This document shows, one piece after another, positions 18,466-27,385 of a DNA stretch of 36,070 nt. How positions within the stretch are numbered: position 1 is the stretch's first letter; each line of letters opens with the position of its first letter. The notes beneath the pieces are model-generated. The model was not told the DNA's origin and did no database searches. It saw only the letters and a list, made by a program, of their open reading frames with translations. The position numbers were made by a program, and so were the translations under genes. The stretch is from Desulfobacter curvatus DSM 3379 (GTDB taxonomy: Bacteria; Desulfobacterota; Desulfobacteria; Desulfobacterales; Desulfobacteraceae), in the NCBI RefSeq assembly GCF_000373985.1, contig NZ_KB893087.1, positions 152 through 36,221 on the forward strand, given 5' to 3'.

Positions 18466-18503
18466 AAAGAACCGGTTTTCCAGGAAAGGAAAACCGGTTC
18501 TTT
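18466..18503. terminator. Bidirectional terminator between convergent operons
   Basis: AAAGAACCGGTTTTCC (18466-18481) pairs perfectly over 16 bp with GGAAAACCGGTTCTTT (18488-18503) around a 6-base loop. The A/T-rich arm ends give short U-runs in both directions. It lies between the 3' ends of the rightward corA operon (stop at 18368) and the leftward fadN-fadA operon (stop at 18545), where a shared terminator is expected. Confidence 0.9.
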
Positions 18504-18544
18504 AAGCGAAAAGATTTTAAGCGTAAAAAGAAGTTGCTGGGCTA

Positions 18545-19723
18545 TCAGAGTTTTTCAAATACGGCTGCGGCACCCATGCCGCCGCCGACACACATGGAGA
18601 CAATACCATATTTGCCGCCGACTTCCTTGAGGTTGGCAATGCATGTGGCGGTCAGTTTGGCACCGGTACATCCCAAAGGATGGCCCAAGGCGATGGCACC
18701 GCCGTGAATGTTGATTTTATCCATGTATTTTTCAAGGCCAAGTTCCCGGATGCAATGCAACGCCTGGGAGGCAAAGGCTTCATTGATTTCATAGATGTCG
18801 ATGTCGTCAATGGTCATTCCCACCTGTTTAAGCACTTTGGGGATGGCATATTTGGGGCCTACACCCATTTCATCTGCCTTGCAACCCACAGTGGTATACC
18901 CAATCAGCCTGGCAATGGGGGCCAGGCCGAGTTCGTCACACTTTTCCCTGGACGCGACGATGGTGGCCGCTGCCCCGTCCGTGGTCTGGGAGGAATTACC
19001 GGCAGTAACGGAACCGTTCACCTTGAACACCGCGCCTAGTTTGGCCAGCCCTTCGGGTGTGGAGGCCCGGATGCCGTCGTCATGTTTGACAACAAAGAAC
19101 TCTTTTTTATAGGTACCGTCAGGCTGTACAATATATTTATAGGCCGGGGTGGGGATAATTTCAGTAAATTTCCCGCCATCCCTGGCGGCCATAGCCTTGG
19201 ACTGGGACTGGGCGGCAAAGACGTCCTGATCTTCCCTGGACACGTTGTAGCGCTCGGCCACATTTTCAGCGGTGATTCCCATGGATACATACATTTCAGG
19301 GTTGGTTTTTGAATATTCCGGATGGGGCCGGGGAACGTGTCCGCCCATGGGTACAAAGGTCATGGACTCGCAGCCGGCACCAATACAGATTTCCGACCAG
19401 CCCGCTGATACCCGCACAGAGGCCAGGGCAATGGCTTCAAGACCGGATGCGCAGAACCGGTTCACCGTGGCACCGGAAACCTCGTCCGGGAAGCCTGCCA
19501 TTTTAGCCGCGATCCGGCCCAGGTTCAGGCCCTGTTCCGCTTCGGGGAAAGCGCAGCCCAGCATGACATCTTCAATGTCTTCGGGCTTCAAATTGGCGGT
19601 TCGTTCAACCGCTTCCTTCATGATAAAGGAAATCAACTCTTCGGGACGGGTCTGGCTGAATAACCCTTTTTTTTGCTTGCAGCCCGGGGTCCGTACTGAT
19701 TGTACTATATATGCATCTTTCAT
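18545..19723 (-). CDS. fadA: Acetyl-CoA C-acyltransferase (3-ketoacyl-CoA thiolase)
   Basis: The 392-aa thiolase cleaves 3-ketoacyl-CoA with CoA, the last step of beta-oxidation. It can in principle run in reverse. The nucleophile C91 sits in NRFCASGLEAI, H348 in GHPLGCTG and the acid/base C378 in CVGGGMGAA, so the active site is complete. It starts 15 bases after the fadN stop with a strong ribosome-binding site (AGGAGGAGA) that overlaps that stop, so translation of the two is probably coupled. The paired layout matches the fadN-fadA order of Bacillus. Thiolase substrate length cannot be read from the sequence. Confidence 0.95.
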   Translation of the reverse strand: MKDAYIVQSVRTPGCKQKKGLFSQTRPEELISFIMKEAVERTANLKPEDIEDVMLGCAFPEAEQGLNLGRIAAKMAGFPDEVSGATVNRFCASGLEAIALASVRVSAGWSEICIGAGCESMTFVPMGGHVPRPHPEYSKTNPEMYVSMGITAENVAERYNVSREDQDVFAAQSQSKAMAARDGGKFTEIIPTPAYKYIVQPDGTYKKEFFVVKHDDGIRASTPEGLAKLGAVFKVNGSVTAGNSSQTTDGAAATIVASREKCDELGLAPIARLIGYTTVGCKADEMGVGPKYAIPKVLKQVGMTIDDIDIYEINEAFASQALHCIRELGLEKYMDKINIHGGAIALGHPLGCTGAKLTATCIANLKEVGGKYGIVSMCVGGGMGAAAVFEKL

Positions 19724-19738
19724 TTGTGTATTCTCCTC

Positions 19739-22147
19739 CTAATTTCTAAGCGGCTTCCCGGTTTTAAGCATATGATCAATTCTGGCAATGGTTTTGTCCT
19801 CTTTGCAGAAGTCCACAAAGGCCTCACGTTCGAGCTTGAGAATGGCTTCTTCGGCAATTTCACTGCCCTCGGCGGCATCGCCGCCGCTGACGACAAAGGC
19901 AATGCGTCTGGCCAAAAAGGCATCATATTCGCTCATGAATTTGCCGTTGAGAAAATTGAACAGCTCAGCATTGACCATGCCCTGACCGGCGTTGCCAATC
20001 ACCTTGATCTTCTTTTTCAGCGGGGGAACATATCCGTCATCCACCATTTTAAGCACTTCTTTCTTAGCTTCCCCTACAAGGTTGTCACGGTTCATGACAA
20101 TCCGGTCGGCAAGGCCGAGGAATCCGTTATCCCGAGCCTGGGCAGCAGACATGGATACGGCGGCCATGGCAATTTTCATGAATGCCTGGACAAATAATTT
20201 AGCCAGATCCACCTCTTTTACGGTTTTGCCCGGCAGGGCATCCACATATTTTTTCCACAGGTTCATGCAGCCGCCGCCGGCGGGCAGCAGTCCCACGCCG
20301 ATTTCAACCAGACCCATGAAGAGTTCGGTATGGGCAACGATTCGGTCTGCGCTCAGGCAGGTTTCACAGCCCCCCCCTAACACCATGCCGTAAGGTGCGG
20401 CAACAACGGGAAAGGGTGCATATTTGGCGCGCTGGATCCCGGCCTGGCCTTTTGCCAGGAAGGCATCAATTTCCGTGTATTTTTTATCGTGGCACAGTTT
20501 GGATACAAAGGAAAGGTCTGCGCCGGCAGAAAATGCACCGGGCATACCGCCGGCTTCGTTGCCGATAACAAGACCGGCACCGTTTTCTTCGACATAGTCA
20601 AGGGCTTTACCGATGGAATCAACGATTTCGCCGTTAATGGCATTCATCTTGGTGTGGAATTCAATGCAGAAGACATCGTCTCCGATGTCCACCAGTGATG
20701 CAGAGGCATTTTCGAATACGGTTTTATTGTTGCCTTTGGCGGCAGCAATGGAAACCATATTTTTAGAAACCGGAACCGCCTTGTATTCGCTTGCAGCAAA
20801 ATCAAAGTAGTAGCGGATACCGTTTTCAAGTTTGTAAAACGATTTTTCTCCCTTGGCCAGCATCTGTGTCACATTGGCAGGCACTTCAAGGCCTTCGTCT
20901 TCCATGCGGTCAACAGCTTCTTGAACACCATAGGCATCCCAGGTTTCAAAGGGTCCCATGGCAAAGTTGTAGCCCCATTTCATTGCGTTATCGATTTCGA
21001 CGATGGTATCGGCGATCTCTGGGACCCGGTTGGCCGCATACTGGAACGCATTGGCCTGGCATTTCCAGGCAAATTTGGCGCCTCTGTCATCGCCTTTGAG
21101 CACGCAGGCAAGTTTCTCTGCCAGGGTATTTTTTTTCTTGGCCTGGTCCAGGCAAGGAAAAGTTGCTCTCTCAAACGCCTCATATTCCAGGGTGTCAACA
21201 TTAAGCACCTTGCGCAGTTTTTTCCATTCCGGGGTCAGTTCCGTTTTGTAGAACCCGCCTTGGGTTTTGTTGCCCAGCATTTTTTTATCGACCATTGTGG
21301 TGATAAACTCGGGCAGGACAAGAGAGTCACGCTGTTCGTCGTCCGGGCACAAATCATAGGAATTTTTTGCGACATGAAGCATGGTGTCGATGCCAACCAG
21401 GTCCGTGGTTTTGAAGATGGCGGTTTTAGGGCGGCCCAGGGCCGGTCCTAACAGGGCATCCACTTCGGGGATGGTCATTTTGTCTTCACGCATGAATTTG
21501 ATGCAGGCACCAATGCCCTGAACACCGATTCGGTTGCCCACAAAGTTCGGGGTGTCCTTGGCCCAGACAATCCCCTTGCCCAGATTTCGTTCGCCAAACC
21601 GGGCAATGAAATCCATGACGCCGGGTTTGGTCTCAGCGCCGGGAATAAGTTCGAGCAGGTGCATGTAGCGTACCGGGTTAAAAAAATGGGTGCCCATGAA
21701 GTGTTCTTTGAACTCCTGGGGAAAGCCTTCGCTCATATCCTTGAGGGGAATCCCGGAGGTGTTGCTGGTAACAATGGTGCCTTCTTTTCTGACCTTGGCC
21801 ACTTTTTCAAACAGATCTCTTTTAATTTTCAGATGTTCCACAACCACTTCAACAATCCAGTCGCATTCCGACAGCTTTTCAATGTCATCATCCAGATTTC
21901 CCGTGCGGATGCGTGAGGCGTCTTTTTTGCTGTAAAATAAAGAGGGGGTCGTTGCCAAGGCCGCGTTCATGCCTGCCTGAACAATGCGGTTTCTCGCCAC
22001 AGGATCTTTCTTTTCTTCGTCAGTTAAATCAAAAGGGACAATGTCCAGCAGCAGCACGTCGACACCCGCACCGGCAAGAAGAGCGGCGATTCCGCCTCCC
22101 ATGATTCCGGATCCGATGACGGCTGCTTTTCTGATCTTTCTTACCAT
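19739..22147 (-). CDS. fadN: Bifunctional 3-hydroxyacyl-CoA dehydrogenase/enoyl-CoA hydratase, dehydrogenase first
   Basis: The 802-aa protein should hydrate enoyl-CoA and oxidise 3-hydroxyacyl-CoA with NAD. The N-terminus has the Rossmann motif VIGSGIMGGGIAALLAGAG, then the 3HCDH region with the catalytic His in GTHFFNPVRYMHLLE, and a second 3HCDH domain. The crotonase domain lies at the C-terminal end, at about residues 480-690: FSAGADL for the oxyanion hole, GMVLGGGCE for the first catalytic Glu and VEIGVGLLPAGGG for the second. This order is the reverse of E. coli FadB and matches the FadN type. The start at 22147 has TTGAGGAGA 5-6 bases upstream. The operon with fadA lacks a visible acyl-CoA dehydrogenase, so that step is encoded elsewhere. 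Confidence 0.93.
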   Translation of the reverse strand: MVRKIRKAAVIGSGIMGGGIAALLAGAGVDVLLLDIVPFDLTDEEKKDPVARNRIVQAGMNAALATTPSLFYSKKDASRIRTGNLDDDIEKLSECDWIVEVVVEHLKIKRDLFEKVAKVRKEGTIVTSNTSGIPLKDMSEGFPQEFKEHFMGTHFFNPVRYMHLLELIPGAETKPGVMDFIARFGERNLGKGIVWAKDTPNFVGNRIGVQGIGACIKFMREDKMTIPEVDALLGPALGRPKTAIFKTTDLVGIDTMLHVAKNSYDLCPDDEQRDSLVLPEFITTMVDKKMLGNKTQGGFYKTELTPEWKKLRKVLNVDTLEYEAFERATFPCLDQAKKKNTLAEKLACVLKGDDRGAKFAWKCQANAFQYAANRVPEIADTIVEIDNAMKWGYNFAMGPFETWDAYGVQEAVDRMEDEGLEVPANVTQMLAKGEKSFYKLENGIRYYFDFAASEYKAVPVSKNMVSIAAAKGNNKTVFENASASLVDIGDDVFCIEFHTKMNAINGEIVDSIGKALDYVEENGAGLVIGNEAGGMPGAFSAGADLSFVSKLCHDKKYTEIDAFLAKGQAGIQRAKYAPFPVVAAPYGMVLGGGCETCLSADRIVAHTELFMGLVEIGVGLLPAGGGCMNLWKKYVDALPGKTVKEVDLAKLFVQAFMKIAMAAVSMSAAQARDNGFLGLADRIVMNRDNLVGEAKKEVLKMVDDGYVPPLKKKIKVIGNAGQGMVNAELFNFLNGKFMSEYDAFLARRIAFVVSGGDAAEGSEIAEEAILKLEREAFVDFCKEDKTIARIDHMLKTGKPLRN

Positions 22148-22237
22148 GATTTTCTCCTCAAGTTGGGGTATAGACAATAAAAACCAGTTTATGCATAGGT
22201 TTCAATAAGTTGTTAAATTACTTTCATGTTTTGTTGA

Positions 22238-22272
22238 GGGTTGAGTCTGGTGTTGATAAACCAGGTCAGCCC
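22238..22272. repeat. Palindromic interspersed repeat, copy 3
   Basis: The outer stem is GGGTTGA (22238-22244) with TCAGCCC (22266-22272), including one G-T pair. The inner stem is CTGGT (22247-22251) with ACCAG (22260-22264). It shares the ACCAGGTCAGCCC block with 32253-32264. Just left of it, TTTCATGTTTTGTT (22222-22235) also occurs at the end of both 75-bp repeats. It lies in the 428-base gene-free gap between the divergent fadN and cyclase-like genes. Confidence 0.6.
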
Positions 22273-22467
22273 ATGGTTCTTATTCTGAAGGAACATTCAG
22301 TTTTATTCTTATACATGGAACACGATTGGAAATGGATTGTCAAGAAAAAACATTTTTTAAACGCTCCAGACTTAATTGTTTAAATCATCATTTATTTCAA
22401 TTTGTTACATCGCATATATATAAGGTCATTTATGATTACAGCCCCAATTATTGGAACAAACCATCTT

Positions 22468-22498
22468 ATGAATTATCATTCATAAATAAATAATGAAT
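22468..22498. promoter_or_regulatory. Candidate operator with three ATGAAT/ATTCAT half-sites
   Basis: ATGAAT (22468-22473), ATTCAT (22478-22483) and ATGAAT (22493-22498) form overlapping inverted repeats with 4- and 9-base spacers. They lie 78 bases before the 22576 start and about 320 bases from fadN. The half-sites resemble those of TetR-type fatty-acid regulators (TGAATGA...TCATTCA), but the centre is shorter than in known FadR boxes, so the regulator is unassigned. Confidence 0.3.
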
Positions 22499-22575
22499 CA
22501 GCTTGTAAAATAGATAGGGGTTTGATATTTTAGCCCTGTTTCAATAAAGGATATTATTATTTTTTAAGAGAGTCA

Positions 22576-23616
22576 ATGCACCCGATAAATGCAAAGCTGC
22601 ACCCGAATTCTCCCCTGAACCCAGGCTCAGTTGCCCGTATGATTGCCGGCCTTCAAAGGGAAAATGGAGACATTCCCTGGCATGCCGGAGGGAAAACAGA
22701 TCCCTGGGACCTTGTGGAATCCGTCATGGGATTGAATATCGGCGGTTTTCATGACCGGGCAATGGCCGCCCTGGACTGGCTGTCCGCCCTTCAGAATGAA
22801 AACGGCTCCTGGTATTCATCCTATGTGGATTCGGTTCCCGGGGACCGGACAACCGAAAGCCACATGGCCTGCTATCTGGCCGTGGGGCTGTTTCATCAGT
22901 TTTTGATAAAAGGGGATAAGGCTGATCTGGAAAAATTCTGGCCGATCATGTCAAAGGGTGTTTCGTTTGCTTTAAACCTTCAGACGGTCACAGGAGAAAT
23001 TTACTGGGCAAAGAGCCCCGAGGGAAAGGTTGACCCCATGTCTCTTTTGTCCGGTTCCTCGTCCATATTCATGAGCCTGAAATGTGCCCTGGCCATTTCC
23101 GGTATCCTTGGCCATGACCGCCCGGAATGGAAGAATGGGCTTAAAAAGCTTGGCTGCTCCATCAGGGAAAATATTGTTACGTATAACGTGTCCAAGTCCA
23201 GATTTTCCATGTACTGGTTTTACCCGATACTGTCCGGGGCATTGCAGGGAAACCGGGCAAAGGCACGTATGGACAGATACTGGCACAAATATGTCATTGA
23301 GGGCCAAGGATGTCGCTGTGTTTCTGACCAGCCTTGGATTACCATCGCCGAAACCTCGGAACTGGTGCTTGCGCTTCACGCCATGGGGCGTCGGCAAAAA
23401 GCCGGAATTGTTTTTTCCTGGATTCTCAACCGGATGTTTGAGGATCAAACCTTCTGGTGCGGCTACACATATCCGGATATGGTGGTCTGGCCCGAAGAAA
23501 AAATATCCTGGACCAATGCCGTGGTTTTGATGGCCGCAGATGCTCTGTACGGCCTGACGCCAGGAGCCCGGTTGTTTGAGCATGACGCCTGGGACGGCTG
23601 CCAGTTTAAATACTAA
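22576..23616 (+). CDS. Prenyltransferase/squalene-cyclase-like alpha-toroid protein
   Basis: The 346-aa protein shows the repeated helical-hairpin pattern with QxxxGxW/Y-type segments (LQRENGDIPWHAGG, LQNENGSWYSSYVDS, TFWCGYTYPDMVVW) typical of the terpenoid-cyclase/prenyltransferase alpha-toroid fold. There is no DxDD or DxDDTA cyclase motif, so true squalene cyclase activity is unlikely. It has no signal peptide. The start ATG follows AAGAGAG. The next gene begins 3 bases after its stop and encodes a hexapeptide acyltransferase, so they are translated together, perhaps for making or modifying a glycan or lipid. Annotated relatives are usually just called prenyltransferase; the actual reaction is unknown. 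Confidence 0.75.
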   Translation: MHPINAKLHPNSPLNPGSVARMIAGLQRENGDIPWHAGGKTDPWDLVESVMGLNIGGFHDRAMAALDWLSALQNENGSWYSSYVDSVPGDRTTESHMACYLAVGLFHQFLIKGDKADLEKFWPIMSKGVSFALNLQTVTGEIYWAKSPEGKVDPMSLLSGSSSIFMSLKCALAISGILGHDRPEWKNGLKKLGCSIRENIVTYNVSKSRFSMYWFYPILSGALQGNRAKARMDRYWHKYVIEGQGCRCVSDQPWITIAETSELVLALHAMGRRQKAGIVFSWILNRMFEDQTFWCGYTYPDMVVWPEEKISWTNAVVLMAADALYGLTPGARLFEHDAWDGCQFKY

Positions 23617-23619
23617 ACG

Positions 23620-24339
23620 ATGATTAAGGATAAACGCCCATACTACATCAAACAGGCTTGGTACCGGCTTCAGGATTTTTATGTCCGACGTTATCTTGCT
23701 CCCCAGCTCAGCGCCCTGGGCCCCCACCCTTACATCATTAAACCCTGGTATATTGAATTGTTTGGCAGCCCCATCTCCATCGGCAGTCATGCAACCTTGT
23801 TTGGGTGCCCGGACAAAAGGACCCGGCTGACCGTGTGGTCGGAAAAAAAAAATATTGACGGTATCCGTATCGGGGACCATGTCCTGATCTCTCCGGGTGT
23901 GCGGATTTCAGCGTCCAATTCCATTTATATTGCAGATTCATGCATGCTGGCCAGCCACGCATACATTACGGATTCAGACTGGCACGGTATTTACGACAGA
24001 TCGTTACCGCCTTCAACCCGGTCAAGGGTGGTTCTCGAAGAAAATGTGTGGATCGGAGATTCCGCCATTGTGTGCAAAGACGTAACCATCGGGAAAAATT
24101 CCATTATTGGAGCAGGTGCCGTCGTCACCTGCGACATTCCTGCCAATGCTGTGGCTGCGGGCAATCCGGCCAGAGTCGTCCGGGAACTTGATCCAGCCCG
24201 GAAAATCATCACCCGTAAAGACCGGTATGGCGATACGGACAAGATGACAACGATTTTAGAAACGGCTGAAAAAGACTGCCTGGAAGGAAATACGTTTTTA
24301 GGATGGATTCGCAGTCTCATCGCCCCAGCTAAGGAATAG
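23620..24339 (+). CDS. Left-handed beta-helix (hexapeptide-repeat) O-acyltransferase
   Basis: The 239-aa protein has hexapeptide repeats (ISIGSHATLFG, IRIGDHVLISPGVRISASNS, VWIGDSAIVCKDVTIGKNSI, IGAGAVVTCDIPANAVAAGN PARVV) of the WbbJ/maltose-acetyltransferase superfamily. HAYITDSDWHG supplies a His in the position expected for catalysis. It probably transfers an acetyl group from acetyl-CoA to a sugar hydroxyl and acts as a soluble trimer. It follows the toroid protein with a 3-base gap, so the two work together in an unknown modification. The 70-base space to the convergent kinase gene holds an AACGCAA (24364-24370)/TTGCGTT (24404-24410) inverted repeat that may serve as a weak terminator. 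Confidence 0.85.
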   Translation: MIKDKRPYYIKQAWYRLQDFYVRRYLAPQLSALGPHPYIIKPWYIELFGSPISIGSHATLFGCPDKRTRLTVWSEKKNIDGIRIGDHVLISPGVRISASNSIYIADSCMLASHAYITDSDWHGIYDRSLPPSTRSRVVLEENVWIGDSAIVCKDVTIGKNSIIGAGAVVTCDIPANAVAAGNPARVVRELDPARKIITRKDRYGDTDKMTTILETAEKDCLEGNTFLGWIRSLIAPAKE

Positions 24340-24409
24340 AGCCTGAACAGGAACCCATGTTCAAACGCAACGTAGCCAAGAGGCAAGAGGCCGATGCGTA
24401 ACTTTGCGT

Positions 24410-27113
24410 TCAAACACCATTCAGGCGATCAATGGTCTGGGTAAAGTATTCAAGAAAAGCCTGGATCTTTTCAATGTCAAAGGTTTTAGACAACTGGAAA
24501 AGCTCTTTACCGAATGTTTTAACCGCTTCAATTTTAAAAACTTTTCCGGTTTCAGTGATTCTTACGGCAAATCGTTGGATCTCGGATATTTTCAAAGCCT
24601 GTCGGGTTGATGGGATATGGGGGGCAATATCCCTGCGCAATCTGTCCAAAAATTCATCGGGCAATGTCTCTTTGTCCAGTGTATCCAGCCCACTTAAGGC
24701 AAAAGAGCGTTCTGCGGCATCAGGCGCCGGGTTGATGAATCGCGTTAAAACGCCCATCAGGCGGTCTATGGCAATTGGCTTGGCAATGGTGCAGGCAAAC
24801 CCCCCGGGATTCAAGTTCCTCTTCGGTCCATGGCATCATGCCCGCAGTCATAAGACATATGGGAATATGGGCAACGGCCGGGTCTGCTTTCAAACGTGCT
24901 GCAGTTTCCATACCGTTGATTTCAGGCATTTTCAAATCGATGAATATCAGGGCCGGCTGCTGTGCTTTGGCATGCTCAATCGCCTGGATACCGTCTGCCG
25001 TCTCAATGACTTCCAGATTAATTTTTTCCAGGATTTCCTTGAGCATGAACCGGATCTCCCGCTGGTCATCCACAATAAGAATCCGATCTTTAGCAAACTG
25101 CATGCTGGTCCATGCGAATGTGTTTACTTCGGCCGGTACGGGACTTTGGGTGTGATAGCGTTTAACATCCGGCAGAAAGATGGTAAAGATACTGCCTTGA
25201 TCCGGTTTACTTGACACGGAAAGATTTCCGCCCATAAGCTCTATAAGCTGTTTGCAGATGGCCAGCCCCAGTCCGGTACCGCCGAATCTCCGGCTGGTTC
25301 CGGCCGATGCCTGTTCAAACGCCTCAAATATTTTATCCTGCTGGGTTTCGCAAATACCGATGCCGGTGTCGGCTACCTGGATAATAAGATCCGCGGAATT
25401 TCCCTCGTTTTCAGGGTTAGTACGAATTTGTGCTTTAATGGAAATCGTGCCGAATTCAGTGAACTTCAGGGCATTGCCCACCAGATTAATAATAACCTGG
25501 CGCAAACGCATTTCATCCAGGTCAAGGGCGCCTGTATCATTCTCAGGCAGTTCAATGAAAAAGTCCAAATTTTTTGTTTTCAGTTTTATTTTAAACAGCC
25601 GGAATATTTCATTGAATAACGACCTTAAAAAGACAGGTTTTCGGTGAATTTCCAGTTTACCGGCCTCCATTCTGGACAGGCTAAGTATGTCGTTGATCAA
25701 GTCGGAAAGATTTTTTCCGGCGGTATTAATGGCTGACAGGTAGCCAGCCTGCTGCTTTTCGGTGATCATTGTTTTCAAAAGCTCGCTGAAACCGAGAATT
25801 GCGTTCAAAGGTGTTCGAATTTCATGACTCACATTGGCTAAAAACTCACTTTTTACCCGGCTTGCCCGTTCCAGTTCCTCCTCTTTCTGCCTGCGAATCT
25901 GGATTTCAGTATTCAAGGCTTTATTGGCTGTCTCAAGATCTCTGGTGCGTTCTTGTACCCGGTTTTCCAGTTCCTGGTGATACAGTTTCAGGGCCTGTTC
26001 CGCCTGTTTTCGTTTGGTGATATCCCTTAAGTTAATAACCATCCCCTTGATGGTGGGGTGATCCATGAGGTTTTTGGAAATGCATTCAAGGATACACCAG
26101 TGATCGGCCTCGTGCCTGAACCGCACGGCTGTCGGATGGGACTGGATCAAAGAGGCCACACGGAGGGCAAACCTTTCGGTCAGTTCCTCTTTTTCCTGGG
26201 GATGTATAAAATCCTGAACATTACGGCCTATAAGCGCTTTGGGCTGATATCCAAGAATCCGAAATGTAGACGGGCTGACATAACGAAAAATTCCTTCCCG
26301 GTCAAGAATCCAGATCATATCGTTGGCATTTTCAATTAACGCCCTGAAATGCTCTTCATTCTGTTTTAATGCGTATAGACTGTCCTGGAGTCGGAATGCC
26401 ATCCGGTTAAACTCTTTTGCCAGAAGACCGAATTCATCGTCGGACTGAATGTTGATTCTGGTGTCGAGATTACCTTTGCCAAAAGCCTGGGTCCCTAAAA
26501 GAAGCACCTTGAGCGGACGGGTCAAGCGGGCGGTAAAAAACATCAGAACCAGGGAGATGATAATGGCGATTAACATAAACAATCCATACAGATAGGGCTG
26601 CATCCGGTTTATGGTACCGTACAGCTCCTCTGTGGGGTCCGCCGCCAGGACATACCACTCCCAGGACGCAAAATACCCAAACCGCACAAGGAGACGCTCC
26701 CCGGCAAGGTCGATAATTTTTCTCCCCCCTTGATCTGTTAAAGAAAAAAACCATTTTTCCCGGCCCAGGTCCGTATCATTAAGGTATTTATTAGGATGAA
26801 AGATGATAGCCCCGCTGTGATCGACTATAAAAAAAAATCCTTTATTTCCGATGGTGATGTTCCGGATACGGGCTGTTGCGTCCTCTTTTGCCTTGGCAAT
26901 GCTTGCCGGAATGCTTTCCAGACCGTAGTCATGAAGAATTTTTTCTTGCTCCCGGACAATTTCCAGGGCCATATTCAAACGGGTGGAAAGCCAGGCGTCC
27001 CCAAGATCAAGAAGGGCTGTCCGCGAAAAATGATATGTAATCGCAATGGTTGCCGCCAGAAAGAAAAAAATAACCGGGAGGGTTGGAAGTAAAATTTTAG
27101 TGTAGGTTTTCAT
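24410..27113 (-). pseudogene. Hybrid sensor histidine kinase, receiver domain interrupted by a frameshift
   Basis: In order, the frame encodes TM1 (about 8-28), an extracytoplasmic Cache-like sensor (30-172), TM2 (174-195), HAMP (196-248) and PAS (252-370). A coiled coil follows, then HisKA with H430 in ANVSHEIRTPLNAILG, and HATPase with NLVGNALK (543-550) and DTGIG (582-586). The receiver starts near 677 with acceptor D726 (IDLKMP). The frame leaves homology after residue 770 at a run of six C on the plus strand (24800-24805) and ends at 24720. The correct continuation (FACTIAKPIAIDRLMGVLT), with the essential receiver Lys, is in another frame down to 24410. Removing one base restores about 900 aa. 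A sequencing error, a recent mutation or slippage are all possible. The kinase module itself is intact. Confidence 0.85.
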
Positions 27114-27385
27114 TTTACGGCGATGACCGGCGTCCCTAATCCGGCGATGTGATTAGCAATAAATTCAAACATGATATATGTCATGGTCTTCCACACACGG
27201 CTCCCTGTCATTTACGAATAAATCACTATACACAAAAGCGACAGGAAAATAAATTTTTCAATGTATCTGCTGACGTAAAGTCAACACAGATATGATTAAC
27301 GAAATCCGACGGCGTCGGCGTCGATTGGATTTTTTACGGGGTCATCAATATTGTGAAAATTACTGCAATTTGTTAAAGAATATTC

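Noticed and set aside
24410..24814. Independent 134-aa gene after the kinase
   Set aside because: Its first residues continue the receiver domain (AKPIAIDRLMGVL), so it is the out-of-frame end of the kinase, not a separate gene.
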